A DNA stretch of 64,000 nt from Crossiella equi (lineage in GTDB: Bacteria; Actinomycetota; Actinomycetes; Mycobacteriales; Pseudonocardiaceae), in contig NZ_JAGIOO010000001.1 in NCBI RefSeq assembly GCF_017876755.1, forward strand, positions 930,001-994,000, given 5' to 3'. The stretch's first letter is position 1, and every line of letters starts with the position of its first letter. Under the pieces are notes generated by a model that worked only from the letters and a program-made list of their open reading frames with translations, was not told the DNA's origin and did no database searches. Position numbers and translations under genes: made by a program. Below, piece by piece: positions 51,442-60,300 of this stretch.

Positions 51442-52019
51442 CCTTCCCCTCGGTGCGCGACGTGCTCGATCGGAAGATCGACATCAGCTTCGCGCACCTG
51501 GACGACAACGGCGACGGCGTGTTCGAGCCCGCCGACGCCCTGGCCCTGGCGTGGCGCATCGTCGACTGCGCCGGGGCCCCGCCCGAGGACCCGCGCGCGC
51601 AGGCGGTCTTCGCCGCGCTCGCGGTGTTCTGGCAGCACATCGAGCTGACCATGGACCTCAACGAGGACAGCGTGGTCACCCCCGGGGAGTGGCGGCACGG
51701 CGCCCGGTCGGCCTTCCACACCAACCCGGCCGGGTTCGACGCGGGCTTGCGCCCGTTGGCCGAGGCCACGCTCGCCCTGTTGGACCGCGACGGCGACGGG
51801 CGGGTCAACGCCGAGGAGTTCTCGGCCTACCACAAGGCCTTCGGCGTCTCCCCCGCCGACAGCAGGCTCGCCTTCACCCGGCTGGACCGCGACGGCAGCG
51901 GCTGGCTGAGCGTGGCCGAGCTGCTGGGGGCGTGGCGGGAGTTCTACACCAGCGACGACCCGGACGCCCCGGGCAACTGGTTGTACGGAGACCCCGGCTA
52001 CCAGTCCACTGTGGACTAG
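51438..52019 (+). CDS. calerythrin-like EF-hand calcium-binding protein 3
   Basis: 193 aa, coupled to gene 2 by ATGA. EF loops: DDNGDGVFEPAD, DLNEDSVVTPGE (the position-6 Gly is Ser, so probably non-binding), DRDGDGRVNAEE, DRDGSGWLSVAE. It shares FAHLDDNGDG, RPLAEATL and GNWLYGD with its neighbours. Divergence in loop 2 resembles the degenerate second EF-hand known for calerythrin. Confidence 0.87.
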   Translation: MTFPSVRDVLDRKIDISFAHLDDNGDGVFEPADALALAWRIVDCAGAPPEDPRAQAVFAALAVFWQHIELTMDLNEDSVVTPGEWRHGARSAFHTNPAGFDAGLRPLAEATLALLDRDGDGRVNAEEFSAYHKAFGVSPADSRLAFTRLDRDGSGWLSVAELLGAWREFYTSDDPDAPGNWLYGDPGYQSTVD

Positions 52020-52148
52020 ACTACCCAGGCAAACAGCCTGGTGGGGCAGACAATCGTGCGGGGCTGACCGAGCACACGGCTGCCCTGACCCCGACCGCAA
52101 TACCGTCGAGTGCCTCATCGCACGACGGTATGTGGGAAGGGGAAACCG

Positions 52149-53066
52149 ATGTTGCGCATCACCGCCGATATCTTCTCCGGCCGCCCGAACCCGGTGTGGG
52201 ACGTCGCCGACGGCGCCGAGGCCAGGGACGCGGTCCGCGCGCTGTCCCGGGCCGCGGAGCTGCTCACCGACGGCGTGCCGGCGGGGGCCGGGCTGGGCTT
52301 CCGCGGGTTTCACGTGGAGGCGCTGGGCGACGACCACGGCGCGGACCTGGGCCTGACGCAGGCGTACCTGCCGTTGGGCACCCAGGCCGCCGCGGAGCTG
52401 GGTGAACGACTGCTGGGTCTGGTGCGCGGCTCCTCCGCGCAGGCCGCCGCGCCCGGCGAGTCGCTCCCCGTGGAGGAGGAGGCGCTGACCGACTACCTGT
52501 CCGCGCAGCTGGCCACCTCCAGCACCGCGACGGGGCAGGACCGCCGGGGCGGCGCGCAGGCCCCGGCACCCGAACAGCCCGAGGACGCCGCGGCCGCGGT
52601 CTGCTACTTCGAGCGGTCCGCGTTCAACCCGGGGTTCTGGAACAACGACGCCACCACGTTGCGCTACAACAACTGCTACAACTACGCCTCCAACTGGCGC
52701 ACCAACACCTTCGCCCAGCCCGGGCGGGGCACGGGCAGCATGTACACGGCCATCACCTGCCCCGAGGTCACCCGCGCCGCGCTGCACGACGGCATGCACC
52801 ACCGCTACAACTGCTTCCCGGACAGCGAGAAACCGCGCTACCTGGTCGCCCTGGTGGTGGCGCCCGGACCGGGCTTCCGCGACTACCACTGGTACCGCTT
52901 GCAGCTGGAGGGCTACTGGGGCCACAAGCCCGGCAGCACCCCGGCTCGCAACACCGACAACAGCGGCGTGGTGATCGCCAACCCGGAGACGTGCAACCGG
53001 GGCCCGTACACGCAGTTCTGCGGCTACTTCTACGGCTGCAACACCCAGCGGCAGCGCATCCGCTGA
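52149..53066 (+). CDS. unrecognised two-domain protein, possible cysteine-peptidase-like fold
   Basis: 305 aa without signal peptide. Residues 1-100 (MLRITADIFSGRPNPVWDV..., GFRGFHVEAL) form one domain; an Ala/Gln/Pro-rich linker (about 100-165) follows. Residues 165-305 are rich in aromatic residues, Asn, Cys and His: AFNPGFWNND, YNNCYNYASNWRTNTFAQPG, FRDYHWYRLQLEGYWGHKPG, CNRGPYTQFCGYFYGC. The NNCYNYA plus HWYR plus N/D pattern would suit a papain- or NlpC-like catalytic set, but this is inference. The ATG follows GGGAAGGGG. No family is known to me with certainty. Confidence 0.65.
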   Translation: MLRITADIFSGRPNPVWDVADGAEARDAVRALSRAAELLTDGVPAGAGLGFRGFHVEALGDDHGADLGLTQAYLPLGTQAAAELGERLLGLVRGSSAQAAAPGESLPVEEEALTDYLSAQLATSSTATGQDRRGGAQAPAPEQPEDAAAAVCYFERSAFNPGFWNNDATTLRYNNCYNYASNWRTNTFAQPGRGTGSMYTAITCPEVTRAALHDGMHHRYNCFPDSEKPRYLVALVVAPGPGFRDYHWYRLQLEGYWGHKPGSTPARNTDNSGVVIANPETCNRGPYTQFCGYFYGCNTQRQRIR

Positions 53067-53198
53067 CACCGACGCAGAAGGGGCGGTCACCGCCGAAGGC
53101 CAGGTGGCCGCCCGCCGCGGTGAAGGCCTCGGCCGCTTGGCAGCGCGGCGGCAGGAGGTGGTCTGGACGCCGGTCTTCCCAGGAGTCGACCGGGCCGG

Positions 53199-53810
53199 TC
53201 AGCCGTGGCGCAGGGCCGCGATGATGTAGCCGCGCAGCAGCTGGTGCTTCTGCTCCAGCAGCGGCGCGTCGGTCAGGTTGCCCACGCGGACGTCGAAGGC
53301 GCTCTGCGTGAGCGCGCCGACCGAGAACAGGTAGGCCCAGTGGTGGAAACCCTCGGGCTTGTCCGGCAGCACCTGCTTGAGCGCGGCGATGAACTCCCGC
53401 GCCATCGGGTCGAAGAACTCCTTGAGCACCGCCCGCTCCTGGCTGGACGGGTCGGCCGCCTCGCGCAGCACCAGGCGCGCGAACCACACGTCCTTCTCGG
53501 AGTGGTGCAGCTCCAGCACCGGGTCGACGAAGGCGCCCACGACCCGCTCCAGGGCGTCCGGTGCGCCGAAGTCCAGCGTGGCCAGGATCGTGCGGCGGGT
53601 CTCGTTGATGTGCTGGCGGCGCAGGAAGATCTCGCGGTAGAGGGCGAGCTTGGTGGTGAAGTGGTAGGCCACCAGGGCGAGCGTGGAACCGGCGACCTCG
53701 GCGATGCGGCGCATCGTGGTGCCGTGGTAGCCCTCCTCGGCGAAGATCCGTTCCGCCGCCGTGAGGATCGCTTCCCGGCGGGTGCCCATCGACATCGGGC
53801 GTGTGGACAC
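53199..53810 (-). CDS. TetR-family regulator
   Basis: 203 aa: N-terminal helix-turn-helix (REAILTAAERIFAEEGYHG, MRRIAEVAGSTLALVAYHF) and a C-terminal domain (DUF1956/CecR-like, VLREAADPSSQERAVLKEFF). GTG start after AAAGGCGG. Divergent from the MFS/cyclase/FAH operon; the 18-bp palindrome at 53872-53889 is its likely operator. Confidence 0.9.
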   Translation of the reverse strand: MSTRPMSMGTRREAILTAAERIFAEEGYHGTTMRRIAEVAGSTLALVAYHFTTKLALYREIFLRRQHINETRRTILATLDFGAPDALERVVGAFVDPVLELHHSEKDVWFARLVLREAADPSSQERAVLKEFFDPMAREFIAALKQVLPDKPEGFHHWAYLFSVGALTQSAFDVRVGNLTDAPLLEQKHQLLRGYIIAALRHG

Positions 53811-53860
53811 GGCTGCCGCCTTTCGTTCGTGAGGACCCGTTCAGTGTCCCATCGGCGAGC

Positions 53861-53895
53861 TTGCCAGCCTGACTGTACGCCCGTACAGTGCCGCC
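53861..53895 (+). promoter_or_regulatory. leaderless promoter with TetR palindrome before the MFS gene
   Basis: ACTGTACG-CC-CGTACAGT (53872-53889) is a perfect 8-bp inverted repeat. TTGCCA (53861-53866), 17 bp, TACAGT (53884-53889) form the promoter, and the ATG follows six bases later, so the transcript is probably leaderless. The right arm of the operator is the -10 box itself. Confidence 0.75.
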
Positions 53896-55059
53896 ATGCC
53901 AGTCCGCTGGGTAGTGCTGTGCGGCTCCTTCCTCGCCTATCTCTTCGACGCGTTGGAGATCATCCTCCTCTCCCTCGCGCTGCCCGCGGTCCGGGGTGAG
54001 TTTGGCCTCTCACCTGCGGCGGGAGGCCTGCTGGCCACCGCGACCCTGCTGGGCATCGGGCTGAGCAGCGTGGTGGCCGGGCACTTCGCGGACAACCACG
54101 GCCGCAAGCTCGCCCTGCTCGGCTCGCTGCTGGTCTTCGGCGTGGGCACGGCGGTGCTGTACGTGGTGCCGAACTTCGAGGTGTTCCTGCTGCTGCGGTT
54201 CGTGGCGGGAATCGGACTCGGCGGGGTGTGGAGCGCGGTGTCGGCCTACGTGGTCGAGACCTGGCCCGCCCGCCACCGCGGCCGCGCGGCCGCCTTCGTG
54301 CTCAGCTCCTTCCCGCTCGGCGGCGCGCTGGCCGCGGTGCTGTCCGGGCTGCTGCTGCCGGACTGGCGGCTGCTGTTCCTGGTCGCGGGCGCCGCCGTGG
54401 TGCTGCCGCTGGTGGTCGTGTGGGTGTTCTTCCCCGAGTCCGAGGAGTGGCAGCGCAGCCGGGCCACCGAGGCCCCGGCGCGCATCGCCGAGATCTTCGC
54501 GCCGAACCTGCGCCGCAACACCATCCTGGGCACCGCGGTGGCCGCGCTGGCGCTGACCGGCTGGTGGGGCGGCTCGACCTGGCTGCCCACCTACCTGGCC
54601 GGGGAGCGCGGGCTGCCCACGGGCACGGTCGCGGTGTTCATGACCGTGCTCAACCTGGGCATGTTCCTGGGCTACAACGCCTTCGGGCTCATCGCCGACC
54701 GCATCGGGCGGCGCTCCGCGCTGATCCTGAGCCTGGCCGGGGTCGCGGTCACCCTGCCGCTGTACGCGCTGGCCACCGACCACGTGCTGCTGCTGTGGCT
54801 CGGCCCGCTGTTCGCGTTCTTCGCCGCGTTCGTCGGCATCTTCGGGGCCTACTTCGGCGAGCTGTTCCCCACCCGCGTGCGCACCACCGGCGCCGGGTTC
54901 TGCTTCAACGTCGGTCGCGGCGTGTCCGCGTTCGCCCCGCTCCTGCTCGGTTCGCTCGCCCAGCAGATCTCGCTGGCGGGCGGGCTGCTGGTGTGCGCCG
55001 TGTTCTTCCTCGGCGCCGCGTTGCTGATGACCCTCCTCCCCCGCACGGCGCTCACCTGA
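53896..55059 (+). CDS. MFS transporter (aromatic-acid/sugar-porter type)
   Basis: 387 aa, 11-12 membrane helices. MFS signatures: GHFADNHGRKLALLGS between helices 2 and 3, ADRIGRRSALILS in the second half, and LFPTRVRTTGAGFCFN. Layout resembles aromatic acid:H+ symporters (AAHS). Likely imports the substrate degraded by the two following hydrolases. First gene of the TetR-controlled operon; the next starts 10 bp after its stop. Confidence 0.9.
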   Translation: MPVRWVVLCGSFLAYLFDALEIILLSLALPAVRGEFGLSPAAGGLLATATLLGIGLSSVVAGHFADNHGRKLALLGSLLVFGVGTAVLYVVPNFEVFLLLRFVAGIGLGGVWSAVSAYVVETWPARHRGRAAAFVLSSFPLGGALAAVLSGLLLPDWRLLFLVAGAAVVLPLVVVWVFFPESEEWQRSRATEAPARIAEIFAPNLRRNTILGTAVAALALTGWWGGSTWLPTYLAGERGLPTGTVAVFMTVLNLGMFLGYNAFGLIADRIGRRSALILSLAGVAVTLPLYALATDHVLLLWLGPLFAFFAAFVGIFGAYFGELFPTRVRTTGAGFCFNVGRGVSAFAPLLLGSLAQQISLAGGLLVCAVFFLGAALLMTLLPRTALT

Positions 55060-55069
55060 GGAACCCCAC

Positions 55070-55855
55070 ATGCGCACGTTCGTCGACATCTCGGTGCCCC
55101 TGATGGACGGCATCGCCTCCGACCCCCCGGGCCTGACCCCGTCGATCACCTACCTCGACCACCGGCAGACCGTCTCCGACGTGCTGTCCTTCTTCCCGGG
55201 CGCGAAGGAGGAGGACCTGCCCGACGGTGAGGGCTGGGCGCTGGAGTGGGTGCGGATGACCACGCACTGCGGGACCCACCTGGACGCCCCGTACCACTTC
55301 GCGTCCACGATGGACGGTGGCGAGCGGGCGATCACCATCGACGAGGTCCCCCTGGAGTGGTGCTTCCAGCCGGGGGTGAAGCTGGACTTCCGGCACCTGC
55401 CGGACGGCTACGTGGTCACCCCGGCCGACATCGACGCGGAGCTGGCCCGCATCGGCCACACCTTGAGCCCGCTGGAGATCGTGGTGGTCAACACCAGCGC
55501 GGGCACCCGCTACGGCCAGCCGGACTACGTGTCCAAGGGCTGCGGGGTGGGCCGGGACGCCACCCTGCACCTGCTGGCGCAGGGCGTACGGCTGACCGGC
55601 ACGGACGCCTGGAGCTGGGACGCCCCGTTCGTGCACACCGCGCGCCGCTACGCCGAGGAGGGGGACGCCGCGGTGATCTGGGAGGGGCACAAGGCGGGCC
55701 GGGACATCGGCTACTGCCACCTGGAGAAGCTGCACAACCTGGAGTCCCTGCCGCCCACCGGTTTCCAGATCTCCTGCTTCCCGCACAAGGTGCACAAGGC
55801 CTCCGCGGGCTGGACCCGCGCGGTGGCGATCATCGACACCCCGGAGGCGTCATGA
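55070..55855 (+). CDS. cyclase-family amidohydrolase (kynurenine-formamidase/isatin-hydrolase type)
   Basis: 261 aa with the metal motif TTHCGTHLDAPYHFAS (HxGTHxDxPxHF), preceded by FVDISVPLMDG and followed by KLDFRHLPDG and GTDAWSWD. The family opens N-formylkynurenine, isatin or similar amide/lactam rings, usually with Mn or Zn. Coupled to an FAH-family gene (ATGA). Substrate unknown; an aromatic ring-cleavage pathway is inferred. Confidence 0.9.
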   Translation: MRTFVDISVPLMDGIASDPPGLTPSITYLDHRQTVSDVLSFFPGAKEEDLPDGEGWALEWVRMTTHCGTHLDAPYHFASTMDGGERAITIDEVPLEWCFQPGVKLDFRHLPDGYVVTPADIDAELARIGHTLSPLEIVVVNTSAGTRYGQPDYVSKGCGVGRDATLHLLAQGVRLTGTDAWSWDAPFVHTARRYAEEGDAAVIWEGHKAGRDIGYCHLEKLHNLESLPPTGFQISCFPHKVHKASAGWTRAVAIIDTPEAS

Positions 55856-56778
55856 GGTTCGCGGCGTTCGAGCAGGACGGGCGCACCCGGCACGGCCTGG
55901 TCCAGGGCGAGGCGGTGCTCCCGCTGCCCGAGGGCTCGGACCTGCTGGACCTGCTGGCGGACCGTCCCCAGGAGGCCGACGTGCTGGCCCGGACCGGGGC
56001 TCCGGTCCTGCTGGCCGGTCTGCGGCTGCTGCCACCGGTGCGGGCGGCCTCGGTGCGCGACTTCATCACCTTCGAGGACCACGTGGCCGGCTCGTACCAG
56101 GGCGTGGGCCGGGGCACCGTGCCGCCGGAGTGGTACGAGATCCCGACCTTCTACTTCACCAACCCGCACGCCCTCATCGGCGCGCACGACGACGTGCCGG
56201 TACCGCCGGGCAGCCAGGCCTTCGACTTCGAGCTGGAGGTGGCCGCGGTCATCGGCCGCCCGGGCTACAACCTGAGCCCGGCCGAGGCCGAGGACCACAT
56301 CGTCGGCTACACGATCTTCAACGACTGGTCCGCCCGTGACCTCCAGCAGCACGAGATGCGCGTGGGCCTGGGCCCGGCCAAGGGCAAGGACACCGCCAGC
56401 ACGCTCGGCCCGTACCTGGTGACCCCGGACGAGCTCGCGCCGTACCGCCGGGGCGACCGCTTCGACCTGGCGATGACGGTGTGGGTCAACGGCACCCTGA
56501 TCGGCACCGACTCCCTGGCCAACATGGCCTGGGGCTTCGCCGACCTGCTCGCCTACGCCAGCCGGGGCACCTGGCTCCAGCCCGGTGACGTGCTGGCCAG
56601 CGGCACCTGCGGCAACGGCTGCCTGGTCGAGTTCTGGGGCCGCCGCGGCGAGTACACCCCGCCGCCGCTGGAGGTCGGGGACGTGGTGCGCATGGAGGTC
56701 ACCGGCCTGGGCACGATCGAGAACACCGTCGTGGCCGGTCCGCCGGTGCACCCGGTGCCGCCCGCGCGGCGCCGCTGA
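55852..56778 (+). CDS. fumarylacetoacetate-hydrolase-family protein
   Basis: 308 aa. The C-terminal catalytic domain has the metal-binding acids in FDFELEVAAVIGRPG and TIFNDWSARDLQ, then AKGKDTASTLGPYLVT and LASGTCGNGCLVEF. FAH members hydrolyse C-C bonds of 3-acylpyruvates from aromatic degradation or act as decarboxylases. Last gene of the TetR-controlled operon; a strong hairpin follows six bases after the stop. Confidence 0.92.
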   Translation: MRFAAFEQDGRTRHGLVQGEAVLPLPEGSDLLDLLADRPQEADVLARTGAPVLLAGLRLLPPVRAASVRDFITFEDHVAGSYQGVGRGTVPPEWYEIPTFYFTNPHALIGAHDDVPVPPGSQAFDFELEVAAVIGRPGYNLSPAEAEDHIVGYTIFNDWSARDLQQHEMRVGLGPAKGKDTASTLGPYLVTPDELAPYRRGDRFDLAMTVWVNGTLIGTDSLANMAWGFADLLAYASRGTWLQPGDVLASGTCGNGCLVEFWGRRGEYTPPPLEVGDVVRMEVTGLGTIENTVVAGPPVHPVPPARRR

Positions 56779-56783
56779 CGTGC

Positions 56784-56812
56784 GGTGGCCCCCGGGCACG
56801 CCGGGGGCCACC
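56784..56812. terminator. bidirectional terminator between convergent genes
   Basis: Perfect 12-bp stem GGTGGCCCCCGG / CCGGGGGCCACC with a five-base loop, between the FAH gene and the small secreted protein gene on the other strand. Confidence 0.85.
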
Positions 56813-56821
56813 ACTACCTCG

Positions 56822-57283
56822 TCACCACCAGGACGAGCACCGGACGGTCGGGTCCGGGTAGACCGAACCGCAGACCCGGAAGCTGTAGTCCGGGTGCGTG
56901 CGCTGGGCGGGCGTGGTGGCCGACCCGCCGCTCCGGTTGTTGGCGAACGGTCCACATTGGAGCCACGGGGTCACCGGGCCGCCGGACCAGTCCATCCAGA
57001 ACCGGTCGCTGCCCGCCGGGGAGGTCTTCCCGGCCAGGTGGGCCCAGCCCCGCTGCACACCGTTGACCGTGCCGTAGTACAGCGAGAAGTACACCGGGGT
57101 GGTACCGGCGTTGACGGTGAACCCGGTGGCGTAGGTGCCGGTGTAGCTGTCCGGGATGTCCACGAACCCGTTGGTGCCACCGGTGCACTGGCCGGGCGAG
57201 GCACTGGCCACCCCGGTCGGCCCGACGGCCAGGACGCCGACCGCGAGCGCCAACGCCGCGGCCGCGCTGAAGATCTTCCGCAT
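56822..57283 (-). CDS. small secreted protein of unknown family
   Basis: 153 aa. Signal peptide MRKIFSAAAALALAVGVLAV to about residue 29 (ASA). The mature protein is beta-rich with aromatic residues (YFSLYYGTVNGVQRGWAHL, FWMDWSGG) and four cysteines (QCTGG, LQCGPF, RVCGSV, RCSSWW). GGAAGAG precedes the ATG. It starts 29 bp after the giant protein gene stop and is probably cotranscribed with it. No family recognised. Confidence 0.75.
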   Translation of the reverse strand: MRKIFSAAAALALAVGVLAVGPTGVASASPGQCTGGTNGFVDIPDSYTGTYATGFTVNAGTTPVYFSLYYGTVNGVQRGWAHLAGKTSPAGSDRFWMDWSGGPVTPWLQCGPFANNRSGGSATTPAQRTHPDYSFRVCGSVYPDPTVRCSSWW

Positions 57284-57312
57284 TGCTCTTCCTCTCAGTT
57301 CAGGGGGTTGGC

Positions 57313-60300
57313 TCAGCCGTAGTCGTGGTGCGGCACGGTGCCGTCGGAGCAGAACACCATGCTGGTCGGGTTGGCGTCGGCGGGATCGGCCAGCGCCATG
57401 CCCCAGGGGTTGCCCTCCTGGTCGGCGCGTGCCGGGTTCTCCCCTTCCGGCTGCCGCTGGCAGAAGCCCCACTGGTGCTGACGGGGCGGCAGGGCGGTGA
57501 AGTTGCCGTAGTTGCCCCTGGTCACCGGCTCGGCCGAGGGACGGGCGGAGCCGTCCAGGTTCATCGCCTGGCCGTCGCGGTAGAGGTACAGGTCGGGCAT
57601 GAAGCTGTTCAGCGCCACCGGGGTCGAGGCGTTGACCTTGCGCAGCGACTGGTCCGCGCACGAGGCGAAGTGCAGCTCGTGGTGGATCGGGGAGGCGTGC
57701 GCGAACGGCGAGCCGAGCGCCGGGTTGGGGTCGAAGAACAGGTTCTGGAAGTCCAGCGCGGTCTGGGCGACACCGTGCGGGAGGTTCTTCAGGTCGCGTG
57801 CGGCCTTGACCTGGTTGGCCCACCGGGCCACCTGCGCGGTGAGGTAGTCGCTGGCCAGTGCGGTCCGCAGGGCGATCGCACCGCCACCGGCACCGTGCGC
57901 GACCACGCAGTCGACCGTGCCGCCCGAGGACCCCGGCATCTGCACCAGCTGGGGCGGCGCACCGCCGAAGCGGTAGGCCCGCGCGTTGAACACACCGGTG
58001 CTGTTGCCGTTGACGTGGGTCGTCTTGTGGTTGTGCTGGTTGGCGTCCACCAGGTCGAACTGGAGGTCCGGCGGTGCGATGCCGTAGTCGCGGTGCAGGG
58101 CACCGAACAGGGGCACCAGCATCGGCGGCAGGTGGGTGTTGGCCGTGCGGTGCTGGTAGTCCACGTCCTCCGAGCCCGGCACGATGCGCCCGTCGTCACC
58201 GCGCAGGAACGACGCGGTGGCCTGGGTGCGGATCTTGTACGCCAGGTCGTCGTTCATGAACCAGTCGGGCAGGTAGGCCGAGGTGGGCCGCTTGTCGACG
58301 TGGTTGGAGAAGCCCAGCCACTGCGGGATGCTCTTGCCCCTGGGGTGGTTCACCGGATCGGTGCCCGCCGCCACGATGTTGTCCCGCCACGAGGTGAACA
58401 CGTCCTTGACCGCGGGCCGCACGCACGCGTCGCTGGCCACCTCGCCGCAGACCGGCTTGTTCACCACCTGGCCGGTCAGGTCCATGGCCCAGTTGTAGAT
58501 GGACTGGCGGCTCTCCAGCTTCCCCGCGATCCAGGTGGCCGGGAGGATGGTGTCCAGGTTCTGGTTCTCGTCGAAGTAGGCGACGCTGTCGACCTTGTCC
58601 TCGAAGTAGGTGCCCTTCACCGGGACCAGGGCGAGCGCGTCCCAGGCCACCGTGCCGACGTCGGCGGTGGTGTCGGTCTTGGTGATGTTGCTCAGCTCCA
58701 CCGTGGAGCCCGGGCCCAGCACGTACACGCCGAGGGACTTCCAGTGGTTGAAGTGCTCGTGCTGGTTGATCACCTTCTCCGAGACCGTGCCGTTGGCGGT
58801 CTTGATCTTGTAGACCGCGCTGCCCGCCGACGCGCCCGCCGTCGGGATGTGCGCGCGGACCATGTAGGTGCCGTTGGCGCCCAGGTTCGGCTTCCAGGTG
58901 CCGGTCACGCGCTTGGCGGGCTCACTGGCCAGCGCGTTGCCCGCGAACCAGGTGTGCGCGCCCATGCCGGTGGCCACCTGGTGGAAGTTGATCTCCGAGA
59001 TGGGCATGCCCGCCGAGGTCTTGCCGAAGTCCAGCGAGAACGTGCCGCCGCTGCTCCAGTCGACCCCGTTGCAGAAGATGTTCGTGCCCGGCGAGGACGT
59101 CTCGTCGACGATGATCACGTTGTTGGGCAGGCCCTTCGAGCACGCGGGCGGCCACGGGTTGTCCCCCGCGGGCTCCGGGTCACCGGCCCGGAAGGCGTAC
59201 GGCGAGGCCGCGCACACCTTCGAGCAGTCGACCTGCATGGTCACCGGCGAGTGCCACCAGCAGTGGAAGGCGAGGTCGCCCTCGGTGTAGTTGCAGCGCT
59301 TGGCGGTGTCCGGGTTGCAGTTGTTGGCGCTGGTGCACAGCAGCTTGCGGTCGGGGTAGGTGATGGTGCCGCTGCTGGTGTTGCCGGGGCTCTTCAGCGC
59401 CGGGCGGTAGGCGTCGACGCCCTTGAAGTCCTTGATCGGCGTCTCGGTCCAGCCCAGCACGCGCTCCTGGTACGGCCACTCCCACGGGCGCGCCGCGTCG
59501 GCGTAGCTCTGCCGCAGGAAGACCGTGCGGCCCTCGCGGTAGGAGTCGTTGTTCGGGTTGTTCGTCCAGCCCAGGCCCCAGTTGCCCGCGCGGTCGGTGC
59601 AGGACGGGCTCGGGGTGCAGCCGGTCGGGTTGCCGGTGGCCGCGCTGGGCTGGATGCCGGAGTTGTAGGCCCACAGCGCGAAGTACCAGTTCTCCACGAG
59701 CTCCGGGTTGCTGTTGTTCATCCGGATGCCCATGTCCTGGAGGGTGTTCCACTTGTCCGCCAGGATCTGCATGCCCGCCGTGATGTTCTCGGCGTAGTCG
59801 ACGGCGATCTTGGCCTTGCCGTTGGGCGTGATGCTGGTGTCCGAGGCGCTCATGCCCGTGGTCACCTGCGCGATGCCGTAACCGCAGTCGGCCTGGTCGT
59901 AGTCGATGTTGTCCAGCCCGCCCTTGGCGCCGTAGTAGTCGCCGATCAGCGGGTTGCCGCCGGAACCGGGCAGGGCGCGCCAGGTGGCGTGCTTGTAGGC
60001 GCTCTCCTGCGCCAGCACGCCGTTCATCACCACCGGCGGGACCCGGCCGTTGTTCGGCTTGAGCGCCGCGACCGGGAAGTCGGAGCTGGGGTTGTACGCG
60101 GGCAGGCCGGTCTTCCGGTAGTCGGCGGGCCGTCCCGGGAGCGCCTTGAGGGTGGCCAGGTCGACCGCCCACGCGGTCTGGTTGGCGATCGGGCCGTAGG
60201 CCTGGCGGTTGGGCTGGTTGCGGGGCACCGCGCACTTGGGCGTGGTGAAGTTGCCCTGCGCGCTGCGCTCGCCGGTCGCGGTCATCCGCTGCTCCGGCAC

